64,000 nucleotides of DNA from Heterostelium album PN500 (taxonomy: Eukaryota; Evosea; Eumycetozoa; Acytosteliales; Acytosteliaceae). A program made the translations under genes and the position numbers. Shown piece after piece: positions 55,101 through 64,000 of the stretch. Within the stretch, counting starts at the first letter, position 1, and every line of letters starts with the position of its first letter. Under the pieces are notes generated by a model. It ran no database searches, had not been told where the DNA came from, and was given only the letters and a program-made list of their open reading frames with translations. The stretch covers positions 124,857-188,856 of the forward strand of contig NW_008805063.1 in assembly GCF_000004825.1 (NCBI RefSeq), given 5' to 3'.

Positions 55101-58100
55101 TATAGTAATAATTGAAACACTTTCAATATTCTTAAAGTTATTGCATTATGGTGCAAAAGGATTCTTAACAAGTTTTGAGGCTGTATGTTATGTTGTTTGT
55201 TTTGTTACTGATATTAATAATATCAATAATATTTTTACTAACATATATATATTTGTTTGTTTGTTATGTTAATTTTAGGCAGGAGATATTAAACCGTTAT
55301 ATGGTTTGTTAAAGAGAGATAATGAACATATTCAAGTGTTGATTATAAAGATTATTGGAAAGTATCAATCGAAGCTGGCGAAACAATCGAAATCAAAGGT
55401 GTTGTGCGAGGATACCGTCGGTCTGATTGTAGAGTCGTTGAAGGAGTATCCTCTGACCGATCTGTTGTATCGTGCACTCGCCGAGATCGTAGTCGATAAG
55501 ATCTCACCGACACTCGCCGACACACCGAATTCACCGCTGTTGGATCTGGTCGGTGACCACGAGCGTACCTCTGACTTTGTCAACGTACATGCGTTGCAAG
55601 CCATTTGTATATTGGGTTCTCGGGCGTCGGCATCGCTACAGCAGCAGATACTCAATGAGATTTCACTGTGCATTAAACATATACCAACCGTTCGCATCAC
55701 CATAATGGAGTGTAGCAACTGGCAGACTTGGTTACTTGCAATGTGGCCATCTCCACCATCGACACCTTCCTCACCACCTTGGTCATCTCCCTCACTTTCA
55801 CCAACCATAAACATCAACAATAATAACATTCCAACATCAATATTACTTAATTCTAACAGCAATAACAATAATAGTAACAACAATAACAATTCACAAACTA
55901 CAACTTTTACAACTACTAATAGTAGTTCACAACAGCTACAACAACAACAACAACAACAATTACAGATTAGTAGTAGTTCATATTCAAATCGTGCTTTTTA
56001 CTCGGGAATCAAAGAGATTATCACAGGTATTTTGAAGTTGTTGTTGAATGAATGCACTGCAAAGAAGGATGGTTGGAAAGCGATTGAGGAAACAGAGGCT
56101 TGGATTTCAACGTTGCTTCCGAGTGGTTTGCCTCTGGAGCGTAGAATATTCTATGAGTGTTTGGTAAAGATGGAACAGGACATAAGGAGTCCTTCAAACC
56201 AATCGGTAGTTCTCAAGAACTATGTCAATCTGATATCGATCATCGAGGATTTCGTATATTCACATACCATCAATATATTGGCACATCGAAACATTCAATC
56301 GCAATGGGAAGACTTTGGATTGGTCGCAAAACTATTGGATATCTTTGATTTTACACAATCTATACAAACACAGAAAATACCTACATCTGTTGTTGGTAAC
56401 AGTGTCAGTAGCAGTAACAGTACTATTGGTAATAGTAACAGTAGCAATTCTAATGTTGGAGTTGGTGTTGGTAGTAACAACAATAGTGTGACACCTTCTT
56501 CAACTCCATCCTCTGGAACAACGCCATCGGCATCACCATACATTGTCACACTTAACAACAATATCGACTTACCAACCATTGATATCAGTAGTGGATCTTC
56601 AAAGGCAAAGAGTTCAATCAATACAATTCTTCGATTCATCATGTGTATATTCCAAGAAGCAGAGACATGTTTCTACGGTGAAAGAGGTTTTGAACAACAG
56701 CAACAACAACAACAACAAAGTAGCAACAATAATAACAGTGGTAACAACAACAACAACAAGAACAATAATGGTGTTAATGAATTGTTATCAAGTGAAGAAG
56801 ATGAAAGAAGTTTTATTATTAGGGTTTGGGGATTGCCAACTATCTCTGAGGAGATGGATCAAATCATTTCGAAAAACTCTATTCGTATACAAACGATTCT
56901 GGCGAGTGAGCGCGATCAGAGAGAGCAGGTCAAGCATGTCATGTGGGTCATTTCGATTCTCATCAATATCATTCGTAGATATCGTGATCATCACAACGAT
57001 CCCATTCTGAAAAAGACACAATCCATCATGGTATCACTGCTAAAGTCATTGCTGAAAACCTATGGTGATCTGATTGATAATTTCATTTCGCCGACTACCA
57101 CTGTCATGAGTTTGGCCGATTCCATCGGTAAGACGATTGGCTACGATATGGAGGGTTCGAAATCAACGAACACCAGCAATATCTTTGCTGTCCATTCGAT
57201 TGCCTCTCTCAATGAAGCTGGCGATCAACACAGCGAATTCCTCCGATACTTCAAGGAGAAGCTGCTCTTTAAGATACCGCTGCTCGATAAGCTACACGAG
57301 ATCAAAGATTCACATGAGAATGCTAATCATTCATCGACCTACACTCTGACCAGGAAGAGCAAGGTCGTCGAACAGATCAAGTCTGGCTACCAGAAGGAGC
57401 AGGAAACAATCAACTACAAACTTCAAAAACTCTGGAACAAATCGTTTTTAGTCTCGCAAAAGATGGAGATCAATGAGCTCCAGCGTAGGAATCAATACGA
57501 GTTGTATCTGGAGAGTCAGCGGTTGTGGAAAGAGAAGCAGTCGAAACATAGCGCCAAGAGAATCACCAGGGAACGCACTCCTTGGGGTGCAGCCGAGAGC
57601 AGCAGTAACCGGAGACACTATTGGAAGATACATAACCACGAGAATGCATACCGACAGTTTAGAGTTCAGAAGCGGAATTTCAACGGTTCCGATCATCAGG
57701 GTGCAGCGCTACGCCCGAGCAACCCCCAGACGTCTGCGGTGACAAGTCCGACGGCTAGCAGTTCACAGAAACAACAACAGCAACAAGAGGAAGTAGATCT
57801 ATTAAGAAAAGTAGTTAGACGTGCCAATGACAATATGGTTAGTTCCATTGAGAATGAAGGATTGGTTGGATTTGAGATGGACGACGAGCAGGACGGTAAC
57901 ATAGTGCTGGACGAAGCACATGAGAATGGCGAGTGGTGTATGGTTGCAGATGGATTCACCGATAATATTGGCGGCGGGGGTGTTTCTTCGGCGTCTGTAG
58001 TGGCTGGTGGTGGACTCGGTTCAACCATGTCCATTCCAAACAACAACATGATGACAACTTCCACCTCGACTTCCACCTCGATACTGCCAGTGATTCAAAG

Positions 58101-60756
58101 TAGTCCTGCTCAAGACAAACAGATTTACAGTACTGTCGGTGAGATTATTAGTCCGATGCTGAATGTTCGTGTTCAACTCATTCTCTTCCAGAGCAAACAA
58201 ATGCTGTTGTCGGCCAGCTCAACGGTACAAGAGGATCCAGTGCCACAATCGGAGTTGAAAGATCGCGCCTACGATTGTCGTAAACTCATTGGTGTACAAC
58301 ACCGTCGTTATCTATTGCTCCCAACCGCCATTGAGTTGTTCTTTAGCGACAGACAATCGATATTCATCAACTTCCCATCGGCACAAGTCGTTGCCCTGTT
58401 GTTTAAACACTTTGCCAGTATCTGCGACCCGAATGTATGTTTCAAGAGTTCACAATCGCTCTTTGACTACGGGCGAACATCGCCACAACAAACCGTCCTC
58501 AAATTCCTCAATCCCACTCAACGCTGGAAGCGCAGAGAGATCTCGAATTTCGAGTATCTTATGACGCTCAATACGATTGCCGGTCGATCCTACAACGATT
58601 TGAATCAATACCCGGTGTTCCCGTGGATTATCTCTGACTATAGCTCTGAGCAACTCGACCTGAACAATCCCGCTAGCTATCGTGACTTGTCCAAACCAAT
58701 AGGAGCACTGAATCCAACGCGATTGGAGCTATTCATGGAGCGCTACCAACAGTGCCCAAAAGAGATTCCCGCTTTCATGTATGGTACTCACTATAGTTCG
58801 AGTGGCTCGGTTATGTTCTTTTTGATGCGTGCCGAACCTTTTACATCGCATTTCATCAAGTTGCAATCGGGACACTTTGACCACGCCGATCGTATGTTTG
58901 ATTCCATCGTAGACTGCTGGCGTAACTGTCTCAACAGTTCGTCGGATGTCAAGGAGTTGACGCCGGAATTCTTCTACATGCCCGAGCTGCTTATCAATAG
59001 CAACTCGATCCACTTTGGTGTCAAACAAAATGGAAAATCGCTTGGCGATGTAGTTCTTCCGCCGTGGGCGAAAACACCGTTCCACTTTACCATGTTGAAT
59101 CGTATGGCTCTGGAATCCGAGTATGTCTCACAGAATCTACATCTTTGGGTCGATCTTATCTTTGGTTACAAACAGCGCGGTAAAGAAGCGTTGGATGCCC
59201 ACAATGTATTCTACTATCTCACCTATGAGGGTAGTGTAGACATCGGTGCCATGCAAGACACAATATTGCGTGAAGCAACTCGTGTCCAGATCAACAACTT
59301 TGGTGTGACACCCTCGCAGCTATTCATGACTCCGCATGTGGCGCGTGATCCTCCCAAGCCAATGATGAACCGACAATCCATGATAAAGATGTTGCGTCCA
59401 CTTCAAATGGTATCGATTCCGTTCTCGCCGATTCGAATGTTTATGTATAGTAGCCAGTCGATTGGCGGCAGTGGAATCGGTGGAATTGGATTCGGACAGG
59501 TGCATGCCAACGTCGGTGGATACGCCTCCAAGGAGCAAGGCGATCGTGTGCTGATCGTTGGTGCCAACAACGATATTCAATACCTAAAGATTAGCTACGA
59601 CAACAGTGTTGTCAACACCTCAAACGTTCCGGTATCATCGATTTCCTCTATCATCCCCATCTCGATCATCAGTCAACTCAATGCCAATCAACACCCCATA
59701 AGCATCTCGAGCTCGCTACGCACCCGAATTGGACAACCGTACTGTGGAGTACCAAACAATCACAAGATCCTCTTTGCCAGTGGTAAGTACGAGTACACTC
59801 TCTATGCTATCTACAACGACAGTAAGCTGATTGTTGGATCGCTCTGTCACAAGGCACCGATCACCTGTATCGTCTACAACGAGGTGGATCGTGGTGACCG
59901 TTGTGGAGTCGGTGGAGTTTCACTTCCGCAACGTTATGTTGTCACTGGCAGTGACGATACCACTGCCATCATCTGGATGTTCAACGAAGATGACTATTCA
60001 CTCAAACCACAACACGTTCTACGTGGACACGACTATGGAATCACAAGTATTGCACTCGATATTGACAACGACATCTGTGTCACCGGAAGCAAAGACGGAA
60101 CCATCATTGTTCACTCCATCAAGAAAGGACAATACATAAGAACAATTAAACATCCTCATAAACTACCGATTAACAATCTACTACTCACTGAAGATGGATC
60201 AATTCTATTCCACTCAAATAGCAGCAGCAGTGGTAATGGTAGTGGTAATGTTGAAGAAGGAAATGATGATGATGATGACGATCAACAAGATGGCGAATCA
60301 AGTGGATCATCGTCTTCAAATGAAAAACATACAATCTATCGATATTCAATTAATGGTTATCCAATTCAATCGATTTCCTCTGATATTCAACCGGTCATCA
60401 CAAAGATTGTGGAAATAAGAGCACTTAGCAATGGTAGTGTTGGATACCTACTGACTGCCGGTGGCTATCAGATTGTTGTTCGTGACCTACTGAATCTCGA
60501 TATCGTACATATCTTTGATGTCAGAAATCTCTCTGAGTTCATCAACAGCAATGTCATCGTCGATTTCTGTCTGTGGGTCAATGGCATCGGAATGGCAGGA
60601 ACCAACCAAACCAACCAAGACAACCAATCAAACAACAAAAACAACACCGCCAACAACAACAACATGAATCAACTATCATTACTTGTACTACTGGAAAGCT
60701 GTCAATTGCTAATTTATAATACCGATGACAATGTATTAAGAACTATTTCAGATTAA
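52178..60756 (+). CDS. Large BEACH-WD40 protein (Lvs family, neurobeachin/LYST-like)
   Basis: Nine exons (52178-52885, 52973-53059, 53131-53564, 53660-53776, 53855-54408, 54486-54610, 54713-54973, 55048-55182, 55279-60756) join in frame to 2,632 residues. Helical armadillo-like sequence is interrupted by a concanavalin-like (LamG) domain encoded by exons 2-4 (VGYAISIWINMDSFV, HIVIQQAPSKWTS, VYIDSKLVHTVEI). Further helical repeats carry Asn/Gln runs. A PH-BEACH domain spans about 1758-1875 and BEACH about 1886-2165 (WKRREISNFEYLMTLNTIAG, YPVFPWIISDY, YRDLSKPIGALN). WD40 repeats finish the protein (VTGSDDTTAIIW, VLRGHDYGITSIAL). BEACH proteins control vesicle and lysosome traffic. D. discoideum has six (LvsA-F); this one is nearest LvsC in the size I recall, but I do not assign it. 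Confidence 0.9.
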
Positions 60757-61076
60757 CGATTAACTAATAGCTATTAATAAATATCTTTTTTTAACTGCTG
60801 ATGTTTCTTATTTATTCATCGAGAGTCAGAAACATATTAAAAACACATAAAAAATACATCATCAGTTTTATTATTAGCACTGTTTTTTATTTTTCTAAAA
60901 AAAGGTGTGTGGATGATTCATGGTGAATCTTAGACCACAAAATTAGACAATTTAAATTACATTAACTAAGTTTAGTGAAGTTGTTGACTTTTTTTTTTCT
61001 ATAAATTGTACAATACAAAGTCGATTTTCAAATATAGTTCAATCGATTAATAAACTAGTAAAGTTATAAAAGTACC
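60757..61076. other. Short A/T-rich spacer
   Basis: This holds the 3' flank of the BEACH gene and the promoter of the membrane-protein gene. No further feature seen. Confidence 0.5.
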
Positions 61077-61935
61077 ATGGTATTTGGAGTAACAGATTCT
61101 TTGGCGTATGCTTTTAGAAGCTATGTACTTATGTTCATTTTAGCGTCAATCGGTGTATTCACTGTCTATAATATGCGTGTTAATGTTCAAGATAAAATTA
61201 CAAGTGCTCCTGTATGTATCGAAAAGTTTAGTTCAAAGTTAAGCGATTGATGTTTGCTTGCTGATTATTAATTAATTGATTTAAATTTGAAACTAATTAG
61301 TTATTAGATAGTTTTATTTTTGGATATACACCGGAAGAAGCAATGAAGGTGCTAAACAAGATGAGCTCTTATGAGCTGAGTATATACCAATCATTTTATA
61401 CCAATGGTTACGATATTGTACTGCCATTCGTTATTACAGGTGTACAACTAGGACTAATGGCATTTACCTATCCTATTATGGGTTTGAAAGTATTTAAACT
61501 CGTAATGTTCCTACCACTTATCTATTTAGTTTGTGATCTATCAGAGAATTATATTCACTATGTAGTTTTAACATTGTAAGTGTTATCATTTGATTAACAA
61601 TCACATAAATTTAATTAATTAATTAACTAATGAATGAATGAATTGATGATTATTTAGAATGCCAATGAGACATAAACTACAAAGTCATATGAATGATTTA
61701 TTGTTCATCAGTGGATGGGCTGACCTCTTTAAATATATATTTTTCTGTAAGTATTGTGTTTCATCAATACCACAAAGTTTAATCTTAGTACTAATTTATC
61801 TATTGTTTAGTTTCCGGTATATTCTTTATTCTAATTGGTATTGTCAGTAAATTCATTGGTTATATCGTTGGACTATTCGGTGGATCATCTAATAAATCTA
61901 AAAAACCGACAAACAACAAATTGAAATCTACATAA
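61077..61935 (+). CDS. Multipass membrane protein of unknown function
   Basis: Exons 61077-61211, 61301-61575, 61658-61746 and 61811-61935 join to 207 residues. Four or so hydrophobic segments are visible: SYVLMFILASIGVFTVYN, YDIVLPFVITGVQLGLMAFT, GLKVFKLVMFLPLIYLVCDL and FFILIGIVSKFIGYIVGLF. A soluble loop between the first two (GYTPEEAMKVLNKMSSYE) and a loop with HKLQSHMNDLLFISGWADLF are likely conserved. The tail is Lys/Asn-rich (NKSKKPTNNKLKST), which would suit cytosolic orientation. There is no cleavable signal. All splice phases agree, so the gene model is good, but I cannot name the family. Confidence 0.75.
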
Positions 61936-62237
61936 ATTGTAGAAATCAAATAAAATAAATAAATAGAATTGTATTTTAAAATTATAGTAGTCTATCATGT
62001 TAAAAAGGTAGAAATAAGTTATAATAACTATAGATATAAATATTAATCATAATCTTTTGAGGGTGAAAACTATTTTGGTTAGTTAGTTTTTGTTTCGGTC
62101 GATTTCGTCATTGACAGTTGGCATAAATAAAAAAAAATAAAGCGAAAGTGTTTTTTGACTGATCATTATATTATTATAATAATAATTCATTGATTCATTT
62201 GTATTAATATAATAATAATAAATATATTTATTTAATA
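61936..62237. other. Short A/T-rich spacer
   Basis: Three hundred bases of 3' flank and promoter, with ATTATTATAAT repeats at 62165-62235. Nothing else seen. Confidence 0.5.
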
Positions 62238-63191
62238 ATGATAAGATCATTAATATCAAAACAATCAACAATAAGATGTTGTTTAAATAATAGTCATAGT
62301 AGTAGTAGCGTATTTAGATTTTCAAATTTTAATAATGTTTTAATAAATAATAATATTATCTACAACAACAATACTATTATAAAGAATTACGATAGTTTAT
62401 CTTTTATCAATAAAAGATCATATTGTAAAAAGACTACCACAGAGAATATTGATATTTCTAAAAAAGTAGAAGAACAACAACCACAACAACAACCAAATGA
62501 AATATTAGTAGATTTAAATAAACAACAAGAACAACCACAACAAACAACAGAGAATAAAGAAATTAAAGAAGGAGAACAACAACAACAAAAAGAACAAGAT
62601 AACAACAATAACAATGAGAATAAAGAAGGTGATGAACAGCAACAACAAGAACAACAAGGTGAAAAGAGAAAAGAAAGAACATTCAAAGAAAAGTTGATTT
62701 CCAAATTAAAGTGGGGTTCATTTTTCACGGTGTTGGGCGGTACCATTACATTCTTGTTCTACGAATCACACTTGCGATCATCGCTTCCCTATCGTATGGC
62801 AATGAGAGCTGTCAACGCTAGCGATGAAACTCTAAAGTTGTTCGGTGGCAAGATTCAACCGTTGTCTTGGACACAGTGTTTCGAACGACCGATCAAGGGA
62901 TACGTCACCATCAAGGAGGGTGGCACCGACTGCGAGGCATACCTCGCCATTCCGATCGACAGATACGTACCGCAGCCACTCAAAGAGGGCGAAGTACTCG
63001 TTGAGCTGCCCGAGGAGGAAGCACTCAAAGGTTTCGACGGTGGTGCACAACAAGGATACATATACGCCACATTCATAAAGAGATCATCGTGGTTCTTTGA
63101 TTGGAAAATTCACACTCTTGTAGTAGATACCGACAACGATCACTCGATAACCGTAATCGACAAGACAATCTACATGCCAAGTTTTAAATGA
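62238..63191 (+). CDS. Mitochondrial inner-membrane protein, Coa1/Tim21-like
   Basis: The single-exon 317-residue protein begins MIRSLISKQSTIRCCLNN, a basic, Ser-rich mitochondrial presequence, with a possible processing site near KRSYCKK. A Gln/Glu/Asn-rich linker runs to about residue 145. One membrane segment follows (KWGSFFTVLGGTITFLFYES), then a compact alpha/beta domain: YRMAMRAVNASDETLKLFGG, then PIKGYVTIKEGGTDCEAYLA, then GYIYATFIKRSSWFFDWKIH and TLVVDTDNDHSITVID. A membrane helix, a helix with N...LG.-type spacing and a beta domain with a W-rich strand are shared by Coa1 (cytochrome oxidase assembly) and Tim21 (import), which are related. I cannot choose between them. Confidence 0.6.
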   Translation: MIRSLISKQSTIRCCLNNSHSSSSVFRFSNFNNVLINNNIIYNNNTIIKNYDSLSFINKRSYCKKTTTENIDISKKVEEQQPQQQPNEILVDLNKQQEQPQQTTENKEIKEGEQQQQKEQDNNNNNENKEGDEQQQQEQQGEKRKERTFKEKLISKLKWGSFFTVLGGTITFLFYESHLRSSLPYRMAMRAVNASDETLKLFGGKIQPLSWTQCFERPIKGYVTIKEGGTDCEAYLAIPIDRYVPQPLKEGEVLVELPEEEALKGFDGGAQQGYIYATFIKRSSWFFDWKIHTLVVDTDNDHSITVIDKTIYMPSFK

Positions 63192-63559
63192 AACTAACAC
63201 GAACAACAAACATTTAACATATAATTTAAAAATAAAAACAAAACAAAACGATAATCAAAATCAAATCATAACATAATCAAATAATCCTTAATCCAATGTT
63301 TTGTTTGTTTAGTTTATTACTAATAATTAATTGATATTGATGATGACAAAAAATAATAATATTTAAAAATAATTATTTTTTTTGATTGCGAAAAAACTAA
63401 AAAAAAACCGAACGACAAATTATAATTTCATTTTTTTTTTTATTTTAAATCTATTTTCTTTTCTATCTTTTTTTAATATTATTTATTATACTCATCGACT
63501 TGCTTTTATTTAATTAAAGATTTAATCTTTATAGAATTTAGAATTCAAATAAAATAATA
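63192..63559. other. A/T-rich spacer
   Basis: It contains the 3' flank of the Coa1/Tim21-like gene and the promoter of the last gene, with poly-T at 63429-63441. No gene seen. Confidence 0.5.
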
Positions 63560-64000
63560 ATGGCAGGAAATCAAAAGAATAATAATAATAATGATAAACA
63601 AGGTTATGATAGAAGACAAGAACAGAAACAAAAGACTGGTGTAGCTTCAAAGATTGGTTGGTTCGGTGGTGATAAGAAACCAACAACAACAACAACAACT
63701 ACAACAAACAACAACAATAATAATAACAAGAATAATAACAATAGTAATAAGAGAGATAATAATAATAATTTTAATAAAAAGAATCAATATAATAAGAATG
63801 AAAAGATTGTAGTTAAAAAAGAAAAACAAGAAGAAAAAGTTGTTAAGAAGGAAAATGTTACTCTCGATAGCACCGTTAAAATTGAAAAGATTCCAGATGT
63901 ACCTGTCATTCAACCAATCATTAATACCACTAACGATGAATTGAAACAAATTTATACAAGAGCGGCTACCCTATATACTGAAAGATGTAAATCTTATTTG
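63560..64000 (+). CDS. Start of a Lys/Asn-rich protein (runs off the window)
   Basis: ATG 63560 opens a frame that stays open for 147 codons to the window edge. It reads MAGNQKNNNNNDKQGYDRRQ, a conspicuous VASKIGWFGGDKK, then Thr and Asn runs, a Lys/Glu stretch, and finally an ordered-looking helix, DELKQIYTRAATLYTERC. The basic, low-complexity N-terminus suggests a nucleic-acid-binding or translation-related protein, but this is only composition. The remainder lies outside the window. Confidence 0.6.
   Translation, partial: MAGNQKNNNNNDKQGYDRRQEQKQKTGVASKIGWFGGDKKPTTTTTTTTNNNNNNNKNNNNSNKRDNNNNFNKKNQYNKNEKIVVKKEKQEEKVVKKENVTLDSTVKIEKIPDVPVIQPIINTTNDELKQIYTRAATLYTERCKSYL

Overview
The window is nuclear DNA of a dictyostelid social amoeba (Amoebozoa). 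The signs are A/T-rich intergenic DNA with long poly-A/T runs; short introns (about 50-260 bp) with GTAAGT/GTATGT donors; long Asn, Gln, Thr and Lys/Glu runs inside otherwise ordinary proteins; and dictyostelid-type families (EGF plus IPT/TIG surface proteins, a large BEACH/WD40 protein). Coding GC is higher than I would expect for D. discoideum, so a group 1 or 2 species (Cavenderia or Heterostelium type) seems more likely; I cannot fix the species from sequence alone. No tRNA, rRNA or CRISPR array was recognised.

Layout. 0.4-10.7 kb: short-chain dehydrogenase, MIC60/mitofilin and a PHD-PHD-SET protein of the MLL5/Set3 type with a frame break in a purine tract. 11.7-25 kb is a lineage-specific island: two paralogous genes for a small ubiquitin-fold protein with a cysteine-rich tail and a CaaX box, an EGF/IPT-TIG surface protein between them, a spliced DDE (Harbinger-like) transposase gene, three tandem genes for fused histone H2B-H2A 'doublets' plus a relic, a possible papain-like-fold protein and an orphan small spliced gene. 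25.6-34.3 kb: a TBC protein lacking both catalytic fingers, an FN3 protein, and a Nudix-like/metallo-beta-lactamase protein. 35.4-42.6 kb is a compact conserved block: SMU1, RPL26, URM1, TIM14/PAM18, an SLC25 carrier and an RDM1-like protein. 43.2-45.1 kb: an unidentified Asn/Gln-rich protein. 45.1-52.2 kb: a 7.1-kb stretch without a recognisable gene. 52.2-60.8 kb: a nine-exon BEACH/WD40 gene. 61-64 kb: a multipass membrane protein, a Coa1/Tim21-like mitochondrial protein and the start of a further gene.

Themes. Several unlinked genes act in mitochondria (MIC60, TIM14, the carrier, the Coa1/Tim21-like protein). The best candidates for under-described biology are the H2B-H2A doublets and the ubiquitin-fold/CaaX pair. 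Both become visible only after splicing: the last exon supplies the H2A C-terminal segment in one family and the four-residue prenylation box in the other. Exon joins were made by hand from GT/AG sites and reading-frame phase, and I checked that each joined frame stays open.
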